In this document: piece by piece, positions 37,029 to 44,355 of the stretch
Layout of the letters: every line of letters starts with the position of its first letter
Numbering within the stretch: position 1 is the first letter of the stretch
NCBI GenBank assembly: GCA_902779705.1
Contig: CACZCR010000001.1
Coordinates: forward strand, 186,001-250,000
Source: an uncultured Bacteroidales bacterium
Lineage (GTDB): Bacteria; Bacteroidota; Bacteroidia; Bacteroidales; Paludibacteraceae
Direction of reading: 5' to 3'
DNA: 64,000 bases
Translations under genes and position numbers: made by a program
Notes under the pieces: generated by a model
The model's input: the letters and a program-made list of their open reading frames with translations, nothing else
Database searches by the model: none
Told to the model about the DNA's origin: nothing

Positions 37029-37080
37029 AAAATTATTTGTTATTGTAACTAATATTTCTGCATAAAAGCAAAAAAGCGCA

Positions 37081-37112
37081 CAAAGATACGACTTTTTTTT
37101 GATATAGGCAAA
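37081..37112 (-). promoter_or_regulatory. Promoter of the SusC/SusD operon
   Basis: On the minus strand TTTG (37112-37109) is followed after 20 bp by TATCTTTG (37088-37081), giving a leader of about 45 nt before the SusC start at 37028. The 28-base core 37102-37075 is identical to the plus-strand polyene-operon promoter 3063-3090, including the A8 tract between the elements. Confidence 0.85.
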
Positions 37113-37126
37113 CTTTTTTGCAAAAT

Positions 37127-37193
37127 TTATGCATTTTTGGACAAAAAAAACGCATTTTGCATAAAAAATATCGCCGAGTTGCATAATTATGCA
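37127..37193. promoter_or_regulatory. Cluster of TGCATAA boxes upstream of the SusC promoter (possible operator)
   Basis: Four copies of TGCATAA or its complement TTATGCA lie just upstream of the -33 element: 37127-37133, 37158-37164, 37180-37186 and 37187-37193. The last two form a perfect 14-bp palindrome (37180-37193). A fifth copy is in the leader at 37059-37065. Position and palindromy fit a regulator site. The A/T-rich context makes chance copies possible, and similar strings occur beside other -33 elements here. Confidence 0.4.
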
Positions 37194-37214
37194 TTCAAAT
37201 TGCCAAAATGACGG

Positions 37215-38459
37215 CTATTCGTATCTAAGTGTGCGCAAAGTGTTAGCAGTGAAGATTTGCTGACTGATTTCGAGTAGTGTTTTGGGGTCTGTTTGTGCGA
37301 TTTTTTGGAATGTTTGCTGCCATGTAGGTGCACTATTGAAGTAGAGCATTGATTTGGCCATAGAGAGAGCAGTACTCTCTTGGTTCTGAGCAGCGACAGC
37401 CATTTGTCCGCGCAATTGTTGCAATGCGTTGCGCAAGGCAGCGTCGCTGAGTGGGGTAGTAGCGAGTTTGTCGAGTTCGTGCTTGACTAATGATTCGCAT
37501 TGTTCGATGTCTTCGCGGTCGCAAGCAAAATAAGTGCACCAATAGCCGGTGTCGCTAAGCGGTGTATAGATAGAATCAACGGTGTAGACGAGTCCGCGTT
37601 TTTCTCTTAGGCTGATGTTAAGCCTGGAGTTGAGACTGCCTCCTCCTAATATATTGTTTAGCAGGTATAACGCCAGTTGTCTGTCATGCCCGAGCGGGTA
37701 GGCTGTGTTACCAAGCATAACGTGGGCTTGGTGGGTATGTTTGTGGAAGCTGAGTGTGGCAGAGCCGGTGGTTGTAGTAGAAGCGGCTCTGTCAGTATGA
37801 TTGGTGTTGTTAGGAGTCAGTTGCCCAAATTCCTTTTCGGCGAGGCGGAAAATCTTGTCGGGTTTGACGTCTCCTTGACAGAAGACAACCATACGCGCAG
37901 GTGTGTAATGCGTGCGCATCCAATTTATAGGTGTCTCGGCATGTCGGCTGATAGCGCGGAGTGACTTTTTGGTGCCCAAGATAGGCATGGCTAAGGGGTG
38001 TCCTTCAAAAACGAGTGCCTCGAAATCGTCGTAGATGAGTTCGGAGGGAGAGTCGTTGTAACTCTCGATCTCGTCATAGATGACTGCCAACTCTTTGTCG
38101 GTCTCCGCTTTAGGGAAAGTGGGACAAGTGACCAGTTCGCTAATGAGTCGTAGTGTAGAAGCGACGTGTTCGACCATAGTGGCGGCATAGAAGGTGGTCT
38201 CTTCTTTGGTGGTGTAGGCGTTGATTTCGCCGCCGATACCTTCTATGTGGCGGATGATTTCGCGTGCCGAATGGTGGGTGGTACCTTTGAATACACAATG
38301 CTCAATGTAATGAGCCATTCCGTTTTCTTTTGGCAACTCATCGCGTGTGCCGACACCAACCATAACACCGACGTAAGCTACGGGTGAAGTGGTGTGTCGA
38401 TGAACAATTTTGACGCCATTTGGCAAAATATGATAAAAAGTTTGCAAATTTTCTTGCAT
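37215..38459 (-). CDS. M16-family zinc peptidase (insulinase/processing peptidase-like)
   Basis: The 414-residue protein has the inverted zinc motif HYIEH (His50, Glu53, His54) in NGMAHYIEHCVFKGT, and the downstream Glu block DKELAVIYDEIESYNDSPSE. The second half carries the R/Y pair region of M16 peptidases (GGSLNSRLNISLREKRGLVY). No signal peptide is evident, so it is probably cytoplasmic, as for other short bacterial M16 peptidases of the PqqL/ymxG type. The ATG at 38459 overlaps the -33 region of the divergent tRNA promoter. I found no clear promoter for it. Confidence 0.9.
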   Translation of the reverse strand: MQENLQTFYHILPNGVKIVHRHTTSPVAYVGVMVGVGTRDELPKENGMAHYIEHCVFKGTTHHSAREIIRHIEGIGGEINAYTTKEETTFYAATMVEHVASTLRLISELVTCPTFPKAETDKELAVIYDEIESYNDSPSELIYDDFEALVFEGHPLAMPILGTKKSLRAISRHAETPINWMRTHYTPARMVVFCQGDVKPDKIFRLAEKEFGQLTPNNTNHTDRAASTTTTGSATLSFHKHTHQAHVMLGNTAYPLGHDRQLALYLLNNILGGGSLNSRLNISLREKRGLVYTVDSIYTPLSDTGYWCTYFACDREDIEQCESLVKHELDKLATTPLSDAALRNALQQLRGQMAVAAQNQESTALSMAKSMLYFNSAPTWQQTFQKIAQTDPKTLLEISQQIFTANTLRTLRYE

Positions 38460-38484
38460 AATTCGTTTTTTTTCACTACCTTTG
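38453..38484 (+). promoter_or_regulatory. Promoter of tRNA-Leu
   Basis: CTTG (38453-38456) is followed after 20 bp by TACCTTTG (38477-38484), close to the Bacteroidetes consensus with a C for the first T of the -33 box. The predicted leader before the mature tRNA is about 60 nt. It contains two hairpins: 38497-38506 with 38511-38521 (one bulged G), and 38524-38531 with 38536-38543. Confidence 0.75.
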
Positions 38485-38550
38485 CAGCCGATTTCAAATT
38501 CCTCACATCAGTGAGGGAATTCTGAATCTCGAAAACGGGATTCGAAATCC

Positions 38551-38632
38551 GCGGCATTGGCGGAATTGGTAGACGCGCTAGACTTAGGATCTAGTTCCGT
38601 GAGGAGTGAAAGTTCGAGTCTTTTATGCCGCA
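38551..38632 (+). tRNA. tRNA-Leu (anticodon TAG)
   Basis: The acceptor stem GCGGCAT (38551-38557) pairs with ATGCCGC (38625-38631), with discriminator A at 38632. The anticodon arm is CTAGA-CTTAGGA-TCTAG, giving anticodon TAG for codon CUA/CUN. The long variable arm (class II tRNA, as expected for Leu) and a T-loop TTCGAGT are present. CCA is not encoded. A terminator follows directly. Confidence 0.95.
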
Positions 38633-38633
38633 C

Positions 38634-38665
38634 TAAACGAGTCTTTCGGGGCTCGTTTATTTTTT
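38634..38665 (+). terminator. Terminator after tRNA-Leu, shared with the end of mazG
   Basis: An 8-bp stem TAAACGAG (38634-38641) with CTCGTTTA (38652-38659) and a short loop is followed by six T (38660-38665). The minus-strand mazG stop codon (38659-38657) lies inside the downstream arm. The symmetric stem could also stop mazG transcription, although the T-run on that side is weak. Confidence 0.82.
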
Positions 38666-39442
38666 GTTATCGGGCGTTAGTCGTTCGAGGGCTTTCGCTT
38701 CGTTCCAGAGAGCGTCCATTTCGGCGAGTGTCATGTCTTTGAGTTCTCGTCCTTGCTCTTTGGCTTTTGTCTCTACGTAATTGAACCGGCGGATGAACTT
38801 GATGTTGGTTTGTTCGAGTGCGTTGTCCGGTCTGAGTTTGTAAAGTCGAGCGGCATTTATGAGGGCGAAGAGTATATCTCCTAATTCGGCTTCAGACGGA
38901 TCTTGTTCGAACTCGGCTATTTCTTCTTTGACTTTGGCCCAAACGTCTTCCCGTTTCTCCCAGTCGAAGCCTACGTTAGCGACTTTGTCTTGTATGCGAT
39001 ACGCTTTGACGAGGGATGGCAGGCTGTCGGGTATGCCGCTAAGAACGGTTTTGTTGCCACCTTTCTCTTTGAGTTTGACCTGTTCCCAGAGTTTGGAGAC
39101 TTCTTCTGCGTTTTGTGCCGCTTCGGTGCCGTAGACATGCGGATGGCGGAAAATGAGTTTGTCGCATAGCCGGTTGCATACATCGGCTATGTCGAAATCG
39201 CCCGTTTCCGATCCTATTTTGGCATAGAACACTACGTGAAGCAGCACATCGCCAAGTTCCTTGCTGATTTCCGTCATGTCTTGTTTGGAGATGGCGGAAG
39301 CCAGTTCGTAGGTTTCCTCAATAGTGTTCTGGCGAAGCGAGTCGAAGGTCTGCTTGTGATCCCACGGACATTTCTCGCGAAGATCGTCCATGATATCCAA
39401 CAGCCGTCTGAAGGCTTGGAGTTGTTCTTCTCGGCTATGCAT
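38657..39442 (-). CDS. mazG: MazG nucleoside triphosphate pyrophosphohydrolase
   Basis: The 261-residue protein hydrolyses (d)NTPs to NMP and PPi. It has the MazG tandem domain arrangement. The N-terminal metal site lies in LREKCPWDHKQTFDSLRQ, EETYELASAI and ELGDVLLHVVFYA (EEx2E/ExxD). A second copy follows about 140 residues later as VKEEIAEFEQ and ELGDILFALINAARLY. Length is typical of full-length MazG. It overlaps the upstream lpxH-like gene by 8 bp and ends within the terminator stem behind tRNA-Leu. Confidence 0.94.
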   Translation of the reverse strand: MHSREEQLQAFRRLLDIMDDLREKCPWDHKQTFDSLRQNTIEETYELASAISKQDMTEISKELGDVLLHVVFYAKIGSETGDFDIADVCNRLCDKLIFRHPHVYGTEAAQNAEEVSKLWEQVKLKEKGGNKTVLSGIPDSLPSLVKAYRIQDKVANVGFDWEKREDVWAKVKEEIAEFEQDPSEAELGDILFALINAARLYKLRPDNALEQTNIKFIRRFNYVETKAKEQGRELKDMTLAEMDALWNEAKALERLTPDNKK

Positions 39443-40250
39443 TTGGCGCTGGAGCTGTTTGTTCCGGTTCGTAGTTGTGTAACATCAGTTCGCCGTGTTT
39501 GTCGAGTGAGGCGTAGGTCCATTGACGGAAGCAGTCTCCCAGGATGATCACGCGGCTACCCGTATCCAACTTGAGGTCCAACTCGATGTGTCGATGGCCG
39601 AAGATATAGAAATCGCGGTGGTTGCCCAGTTTTTCCTCTTCTTTGGCAAAGAGAACGAGTTCTTCTTTCTTTTCTCCTTTGAACGGGCAGGGGTTGTCCA
39701 GTTCTTTTTGTCTGCTTCTGGCAGCCCATCCGTAGCCTATTTTGTTGCCCAGAGCGGGTGGCAGACAGCGGAAACAGAACTGCAGGAATTCGTTTTGGAA
39801 GACAGCCCGCAGTCGTTTGAATCGGCGGATTTTGTCTTGCACGTCGCGCGGATAATGGTTTTCCAGATCAAAGGGAGCCAATCCGTCGCCGTGTGCGAGG
39901 TATAGTTTTTTGCCGTAGCGTTTGATGGTAACGGGTTCGAAATGCACTTCCATGCCGGTCATAGCGGTTAGTCCGCCCCAAGTCCACATGTCATGGTTGC
40001 CGACAAAATAGTGCACATGAACGCCTTTCCGTACGAGATGACGAATACAGCGGAAGAGTGGCGCATATTCTTTCTTCGATTTGTCTCTGGTGTAGTATTC
40101 AAACCAGAAGTCAAAGATGTCGCCCATCAGGTAGATGCTAACGGCGTCTTCTCCAAGTTTGTTGAGCATCTCGATGAATTTCTTTTGGTGTGCCCAACCG
40201 CGCGTAATGGCTTTGGAGCCGATGTGTGCGTCGCTTACAAAATAGATCAT
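39435..40250 (-). CDS. UDP-2,3-diacylglucosamine diphosphatase-like calcineurin phosphoesterase (LpxH family)
   Basis: The 271-residue metallophosphoesterase has the ordered motifs of the fold: SDAHIG (residues 5-10), LMGDIFDFWFEY, YFVGNHDMWTW, LAHGDGL and FGHRHIELD. LpxH-type Bacteroidetes proteins share the DFWFEY and GNHDMW blocks. This step releases UMP in lipid A synthesis at the membrane surface. It is slightly longer than E. coli LpxH (240 residues) because of a middle basic segment (CPFKGEKKEELVLF). It lies between the MIP18-family gene and mazG in one operon. Confidence 0.85.
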   Translation of the reverse strand: MIYFVSDAHIGSKAITRGWAHQKKFIEMLNKLGEDAVSIYLMGDIFDFWFEYYTRDKSKKEYAPLFRCIRHLVRKGVHVHYFVGNHDMWTWGGLTAMTGMEVHFEPVTIKRYGKKLYLAHGDGLAPFDLENHYPRDVQDKIRRFKRLRAVFQNEFLQFCFRCLPPALGNKIGYGWAARSRQKELDNPCPFKGEKKEELVLFAKEEEKLGNHRDFYIFGHRHIELDLKLDTGSRVIILGDCFRQWTYASLDKHGELMLHNYEPEQTAPAPNA

Positions 40251-40282
40251 AGTGTATGATTGTTATATTCAGTTACTGTGTT

Positions 40283-40594
40283 TTAGAGGAATCCGAGTTC
40301 GAGTTTGGCTTCTTCAGACATCATATCTTTGGTCCATTCGGGTTCGAAAACAATATTAACATTAACGGTGTCGATGCCCTCTACACTGCTGACTTTCTGT
40401 CGGATATCTTCGACGAGGAAGTCCCCTGCCGGACAGCTTGGTGCGGTGAGGGTCATAGTGATAGTGCAGACACGGTCATTGATGTCAATGCCGTAGATAA
40501 GCCCCAGGTCGTATATATTGACAGGTATTTCGGGGTCGAAAACGGTTTTGATCATCCGTAATATCTGTTCCTCTTGTTCTAAAAATTCGTTCAT
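40283..40594 (-). CDS. MIP18/PaaD-family (DUF59) iron-sulfur assembly factor
   Basis: The 103-residue protein starts at ATG 40594 (MNEFLEQEEQ); a longer in-frame opening would cross the promoter. It carries the family blocks DPEIPVNIYDLGLIYGI and TLTAPSCPAGDFL, with the conserved Cys. Family members (SufT/PaaD-like) support Fe-S cluster maturation of target proteins. It is the first gene of the operon with the lpxH-like gene and mazG, driven by the promoter at 40612-40643. Confidence 0.92.
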   Translation of the reverse strand: MNEFLEQEEQILRMIKTVFDPEIPVNIYDLGLIYGIDINDRVCTITMTLTAPSCPAGDFLVEDIRQKVSSVEGIDTVNVNIVFEPEWTKDMMSEEAKLELGFL

Positions 40595-40611
40595 AAGCAC
40601 AAAATGCGCTG

Positions 40612-40643
40612 CAAAGTTACTGCTTTTTTTTGACATATGCAAA
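40612..40643 (-). promoter_or_regulatory. Promoter of the MIP18/lpxH-like/mazG operon
   Basis: On the minus strand TTTG (40643-40640) is 20 bp from TAACTTTG (40619-40612). The spacer contains CATATGTC followed by an A8 tract, as in the polyene and SusC promoters. Confidence 0.82.
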
Positions 40644-40677
40644 TAAAAAACACAAATGTACAATTTTTGTTGCTTAT

Positions 40678-40721
40678 CCTATGGTTGTCCTATGGTGATT
40701 GTATGGTTGTCCTATGGCGAA
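40678..40721. repeat. Four tandem 11-bp repeats between divergent promoters
   Basis: Four consecutive 11-mers start at 40678 (CCTATGGTTGT), 40689 (CCTATGGTGAT), 40700 (TGTATGGTTGT) and 40711 (CCTATGGCGAA). The core TATGG is invariant. The period is one DNA helical turn. The array lies in the 300-bp region 40595-40894 that has no gene, between the promoters at 40612-40643 and 40796-40827, a suitable position for a multimeric regulator site. Confidence 0.8.
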
Positions 40722-40795
40722 AGTAGGTTGGGAATAGAAAAGGTGGTTTAAAAGGGGGTGGAATGGAGCGGTTTTGTAAAAAATATGCAAATAAA

Positions 40796-40827
40796 TTTGC
40801 GTATGTCAAATCTTTTTTGTAATTTTG
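40796..40827 (+). promoter_or_regulatory. Promoter of the pectinesterase gene
   Basis: TTTG (40796-40799) is followed after 20 bp by TAATTTTG (40820-40827). The spacer begins with CGTATGTCAAA, like the other promoters in the window. The pectinesterase ATG at 40895 is about 65 bp downstream. Confidence 0.8.
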
Positions 40828-40894
40828 CGCCCGATTTGGATATTGTATATACGCGTAAGCAATAATTATAAATTATTATATTAAATTTATACAC

Positions 40895-43687
40895 ATGAAA
40901 CGTATTTTTAATCTTATCTTGGGTTGCTTGATGGCAACTGCAATGATGGCAGGAAACAATGACCTGCTTTGGGATTACACGGACGGTGCTCCGGCCAGCA
41001 GTCCGGATTCGTCTGCAGCCAAGAACGGCGCGTTGTATTTCAACAACAAGGTCAATGATGCTGCAGGTACGAACAACGGCTTGAAGGGCATCAAGTTGAA
41101 CAGCTCGGGTTATTGCTGTTTTACGAAAGCAGCTGTGCCTGGTAAATTGAAACTGAGTTTCGGTCCCCGTAGCGGTAGCAATGCTGCCGATATTGAGGTG
41201 TGGAACTGGTCGATGGGCGGTGATAAAAAGCCTGTTAAGGGTGAAACCAAATATGCTACGACGGGCCAGCAGGCAGAGTATGGCACTCAGGTGATTGAAT
41301 TGACGGCTGAGCAGAATGACATCTACCTCTGTCGTGGTGTGAACACAGAGACAGCGCTGCAGAAGATTCAGTTTGTGGAGGATGTGGCACGTACGTTTGT
41401 GAACTTTAAGATTGAGTTCCGCGACAATCCGTATACCGTATTGTTGCCGGCGAGCGGTGAACTGCCTGCGGGTGTGACGGTAGAGGGCACGACCTATAAT
41501 GGTGGTCAACACGGAGTACAAGGCGGTATAATCACGGTGCCGGTGGATGGCCCGGTGAAATTTATTATTGGAGCTTGTCAATTTAGCAATACGCCGATCA
41601 ATATCAAGAAGGATGGTGTGGATTTTGCTACATTCAGCAATAATGCAGCTTGTGGTGAGACGTCCGGAAACTATGCGCAATATATGACGTATGTATATAC
41701 AGGCGATGCGGCTACGCTGACGTTTGAGTTGTCAAATAACACGTATATTCCATATTTCTTTGCTGAAGCGACGGATATTATGCCGTGTGAGATCATTTTC
41801 AAAGACCAGGCAGGCACCGAGTTGTACCGCGTGGAGACCTACGAAGGTGCAACTTTGACCAACCTGCCGGATCCGTGTATCCTGCCTGTTCAGGGCGAGA
41901 CATGGCGTTTCCGCGGATGGTTCTATACGAACAACAAGAAAGCGCAGATCGGCGACATCATCAACGGTAACACGACTATTCAGGCAAAGACATCTGAAGA
42001 GGAACAGGCGACGGTAGGTAGCGTGCAGACCTATAACTTCGCCGACCAGACTTTCTATCCGGAGGATCACGAGATCGTGAATGTGACCAATGGTGCTTAT
42101 CACGATGGTACGCATGGTTGGTATTTTGAGACGAATGGTATGATCAGTGTGTATTCGCCAGGTACGTCGGTCATCGTAGTAACGCTTTGTAAGTATTCGG
42201 AGAGCGGAACGGTTAGTGTCAATTCCAATAACACCGGTCATACGATTGCGTCTGCAGAGGTAGTGAAGAACTCGACGCCGGACGGTGCCGAGCTCGTAGC
42301 ACAATACAGTGAGGGTCCGGGATGGGTAAACATCACTTGGGATGCGAAGCAGTATATCCATAAAGTAGTGGTGTATAACGTAGAGGACTTCATGGAGAAA
42401 GATGAGACGACGGGTTATTATAAGGTGCCTGCTGGTGATGCCGCTTCTCTGATCTTGTCGATCGTACAAGCACAAGAAGGTGATAAGATCTTCTTGCCGA
42501 ACGGTACGTATGATCTGGGCGAGACCGTGCTGACAACGATCAATAAGAACAATGTGTCTCTGATTGGTGAGTCGATGGACGGTGTGATCATCAAGAACGC
42601 GCCGGACTATCGTAAGGAGAGTATTGACCAGACAGCAACTATCAAGATTAATAAGAACGTAAGTGGAACGTATCTGCAGGACCTGACGATTCAGAATGCG
42701 CTGGATTACTACAAGAACGACAACGGCCGTGCTGTGGCATTGTGGGATCAAGGAACGAAGACCGTTTGCAAGAACGTGAAGTTGTTGAGCTACCAGGATA
42801 CGTATTACAGCAACCTGCAGGGTGCGGTTAAGTACTTTGAGGATTGCGAGATTCACGGAACGGTTGATTTTATCTGCGGTGACGGTAGCGTCTATTTCAA
42901 GAATAACTTGCTGTACTGCGAGAAACGTAAGAAAGACGGCGGCGGAAGCGATGCGTTGACGGCTAATAATGGTCCGGCAAGTGACAAGGGATATGTATTC
43001 GAAGGTTGTACGGTGAAGAGCGAGTGTCCGACAGTAAGTATGGGTCGTGCATGGAATAACACACCGTCGGTAGCGTTCTTGAATACATTGGTGGATTACA
43101 GTGCCGGCGAGTTCGGTTTTGAGAGCAGCGATATCCAGCGTTGGACCAAGAAACTGATGAACCCGAATGCATGGCCAAAGTTTGGTGAGTATAACACGCA
43201 TCTGGAGAATGGAGCAGTATTGACACCGGCAAGCAACGTTGTGACCTTTGTGGATGAGAAGAGCGGCAATGCAACACAGAACATCGAGACTGTGCTGAGC
43301 GCAGAGCAAGCAGCTACTTATACGATGGAATATACGCTCGGTGACTGGTCGGCTACTGCTGCTAGTGATGCTACGCAGGCAATCGTGGATCTGAATAACA
43401 TCGATCCGGAAGCCGTCTATATGATCGAAAATCCGAACGGTTATTGTGAGGTGCTTGTCGGTAGTCAGGTTGGCAACAGTTGGTCGGATTGGAACGAGGA
43501 AGACCTGCTGCGCAAAGCGAATGGTCGTGGTGGTTTCGGTCCGGCTGTTTGTCCGAGAAATCCCAAGCAGGCTATTGATAATGTAGATGCAGAAGGTTCG
43601 AAAATTACGAAAATAGTGGAGAACGGACAGGTTTTTATTCTCAAGAACGGCGTTAAGTATACCGTTCTTGGAAGCGCTGTTCGTTAA
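40895..43687 (+). CDS. Secreted pectin methylesterase (CE8) with N-terminal accessory domains
   Basis: The 930-residue protein has a signal peptide (about residues 1-19). About 500 residues of beta-rich accessory sequence follow, including a segment with LPASGELPAGVTVEG and a second with VQTYNFADQTFYPED. A right-handed beta-helix of the pectinesterase family occupies about 535-740. Its catalytic blocks are present: QDTYY (Asp635), VDFICGDG (Asp658; Cys replaces the usual Phe) and GRAWNN (Arg718). It would demethylate homogalacturonan outside the cell. The final NGQVFILKNGVKYTVLG segment resembles a shortened T9SS-type tail of Bacteroidales secreted enzymes. It ends 5 bp before dapB. Confidence 0.88.
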   Translation: MKRIFNLILGCLMATAMMAGNNDLLWDYTDGAPASSPDSSAAKNGALYFNNKVNDAAGTNNGLKGIKLNSSGYCCFTKAAVPGKLKLSFGPRSGSNAADIEVWNWSMGGDKKPVKGETKYATTGQQAEYGTQVIELTAEQNDIYLCRGVNTETALQKIQFVEDVARTFVNFKIEFRDNPYTVLLPASGELPAGVTVEGTTYNGGQHGVQGGIITVPVDGPVKFIIGACQFSNTPINIKKDGVDFATFSNNAACGETSGNYAQYMTYVYTGDAATLTFELSNNTYIPYFFAEATDIMPCEIIFKDQAGTELYRVETYEGATLTNLPDPCILPVQGETWRFRGWFYTNNKKAQIGDIINGNTTIQAKTSEEEQATVGSVQTYNFADQTFYPEDHEIVNVTNGAYHDGTHGWYFETNGMISVYSPGTSVIVVTLCKYSESGTVSVNSNNTGHTIASAEVVKNSTPDGAELVAQYSEGPGWVNITWDAKQYIHKVVVYNVEDFMEKDETTGYYKVPAGDAASLILSIVQAQEGDKIFLPNGTYDLGETVLTTINKNNVSLIGESMDGVIIKNAPDYRKESIDQTATIKINKNVSGTYLQDLTIQNALDYYKNDNGRAVALWDQGTKTVCKNVKLLSYQDTYYSNLQGAVKYFEDCEIHGTVDFICGDGSVYFKNNLLYCEKRKKDGGGSDALTANNGPASDKGYVFEGCTVKSECPTVSMGRAWNNTPSVAFLNTLVDYSAGEFGFESSDIQRWTKKLMNPNAWPKFGEYNTHLENGAVLTPASNVVTFVDEKSGNATQNIETVLSAEQAATYTMEYTLGDWSATAASDATQAIVDLNNIDPEAVYMIENPNGYCEVLVGSQVGNSWSDWNEEDLLRKANGRGGFGPAVCPRNPKQAIDNVDAEGSKITKIVENGQVFILKNGVKYTVLGSAVR

Positions 43688-43692
43688 GCAAT

Positions 43693-44355
43693 ATGAAGAT
43701 AGCATTGATAGGATACGGCAAGATGGGCCACATTATAGAGGATGTGGCTTTGAGCCGCGGGCATCAGATAGTAGCCCGTATAGATAAGGACAACTTGTAT
43801 GACTTCGATAGCCCTGCTTTTGCAGATGCCGATGTCGCAATTGAGTTCACCACTCCCATGACCGCCAAGGATAATATCTTGCGTTCGTGGGAGCGCGGTG
43901 TGCCTGTAGTATGCGGTTCGACGGGTTGGGATGTGGAGCAAGTAAAGGAAAGTATTCCGCCCTCGATGGGTTTAATTTGGACCAGCAATTATTCGTTGGG
44001 CGTGAACATTTTGTTTGCAATGAATCGTCGTTTGGCACAAATTATGCATGCATATCCCGAGTACACGCCATCGATTGTAGAGACGCACCATATCCATAAG
44101 TTGGATGCTCCTTCGGGAACAGCTAAGTCTTTGGCGGAGCAGCTTGAGGGATATACGGATGTGCCGATCGAGTCGATTCGTGAAGGCGAGGTGCCCGGTA
44201 TTCATACAGTGACTTGGGATAGTGAGGTGGACACCATTTCGCTGACTCACAGTGCCAAATCGCGTCGCGGCTTTGCGCTGGGTGCGGTGATAGCGGCTGA
44301 GTGGCTGAAAGGCAAAACAGGTTTCCATACCATGCAAGAAGTATTAGGATTATGA
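43693..44355 (+). CDS. dapB: 4-hydroxy-tetrahydrodipicolinate reductase
   Basis: The 220-residue protein catalyses an NAD(P)H-dependent step of lysine/diaminopimelate synthesis. The N-terminal cofactor site GYGKMGHII is followed by the family signature HHIHKLDAPSGTAKS, which contains the catalytic His/Lys pair. The C-terminal block SRRGFALGAVIAAEWL is typical. It is shorter than E. coli DapB (273) but close to other Bacteroidales versions. It overlaps lepB by 4 bp (ATGA). Confidence 0.95.
   Translation: MKIALIGYGKMGHIIEDVALSRGHQIVARIDKDNLYDFDSPAFADADVAIEFTTPMTAKDNILRSWERGVPVVCGSTGWDVEQVKESIPPSMGLIWTSNYSLGVNILFAMNRRLAQIMHAYPEYTPSIVETHHIHKLDAPSGTAKSLAEQLEGYTDVPIESIREGEVPGIHTVTWDSEVDTISLTHSAKSRRGFALGAVIAAEWLKGKTGFHTMQEVLGL

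Noticed and set aside
37029..37184. 52-codon N-terminal extension of the SusC-like frame
   Set aside because: It runs through the promoter elements and precedes a textbook signal peptide beginning at 37028.
40748..41680. 310-codon minus-strand frame starting in the pectinesterase
   Set aside because: It is antisense to the signal peptide and accessory domains of the pectinesterase, crosses its promoter and has no recognisable motif.
41732..43705. 657-codon minus-strand open frame opposite the pectinesterase
   Set aside because: It has no recognisable domain and shows low-quality composition (many Arg, His, Ile and Cys), with no start signal. The plus-strand frame has clear catalytic motifs, so this is a codon-usage shadow.
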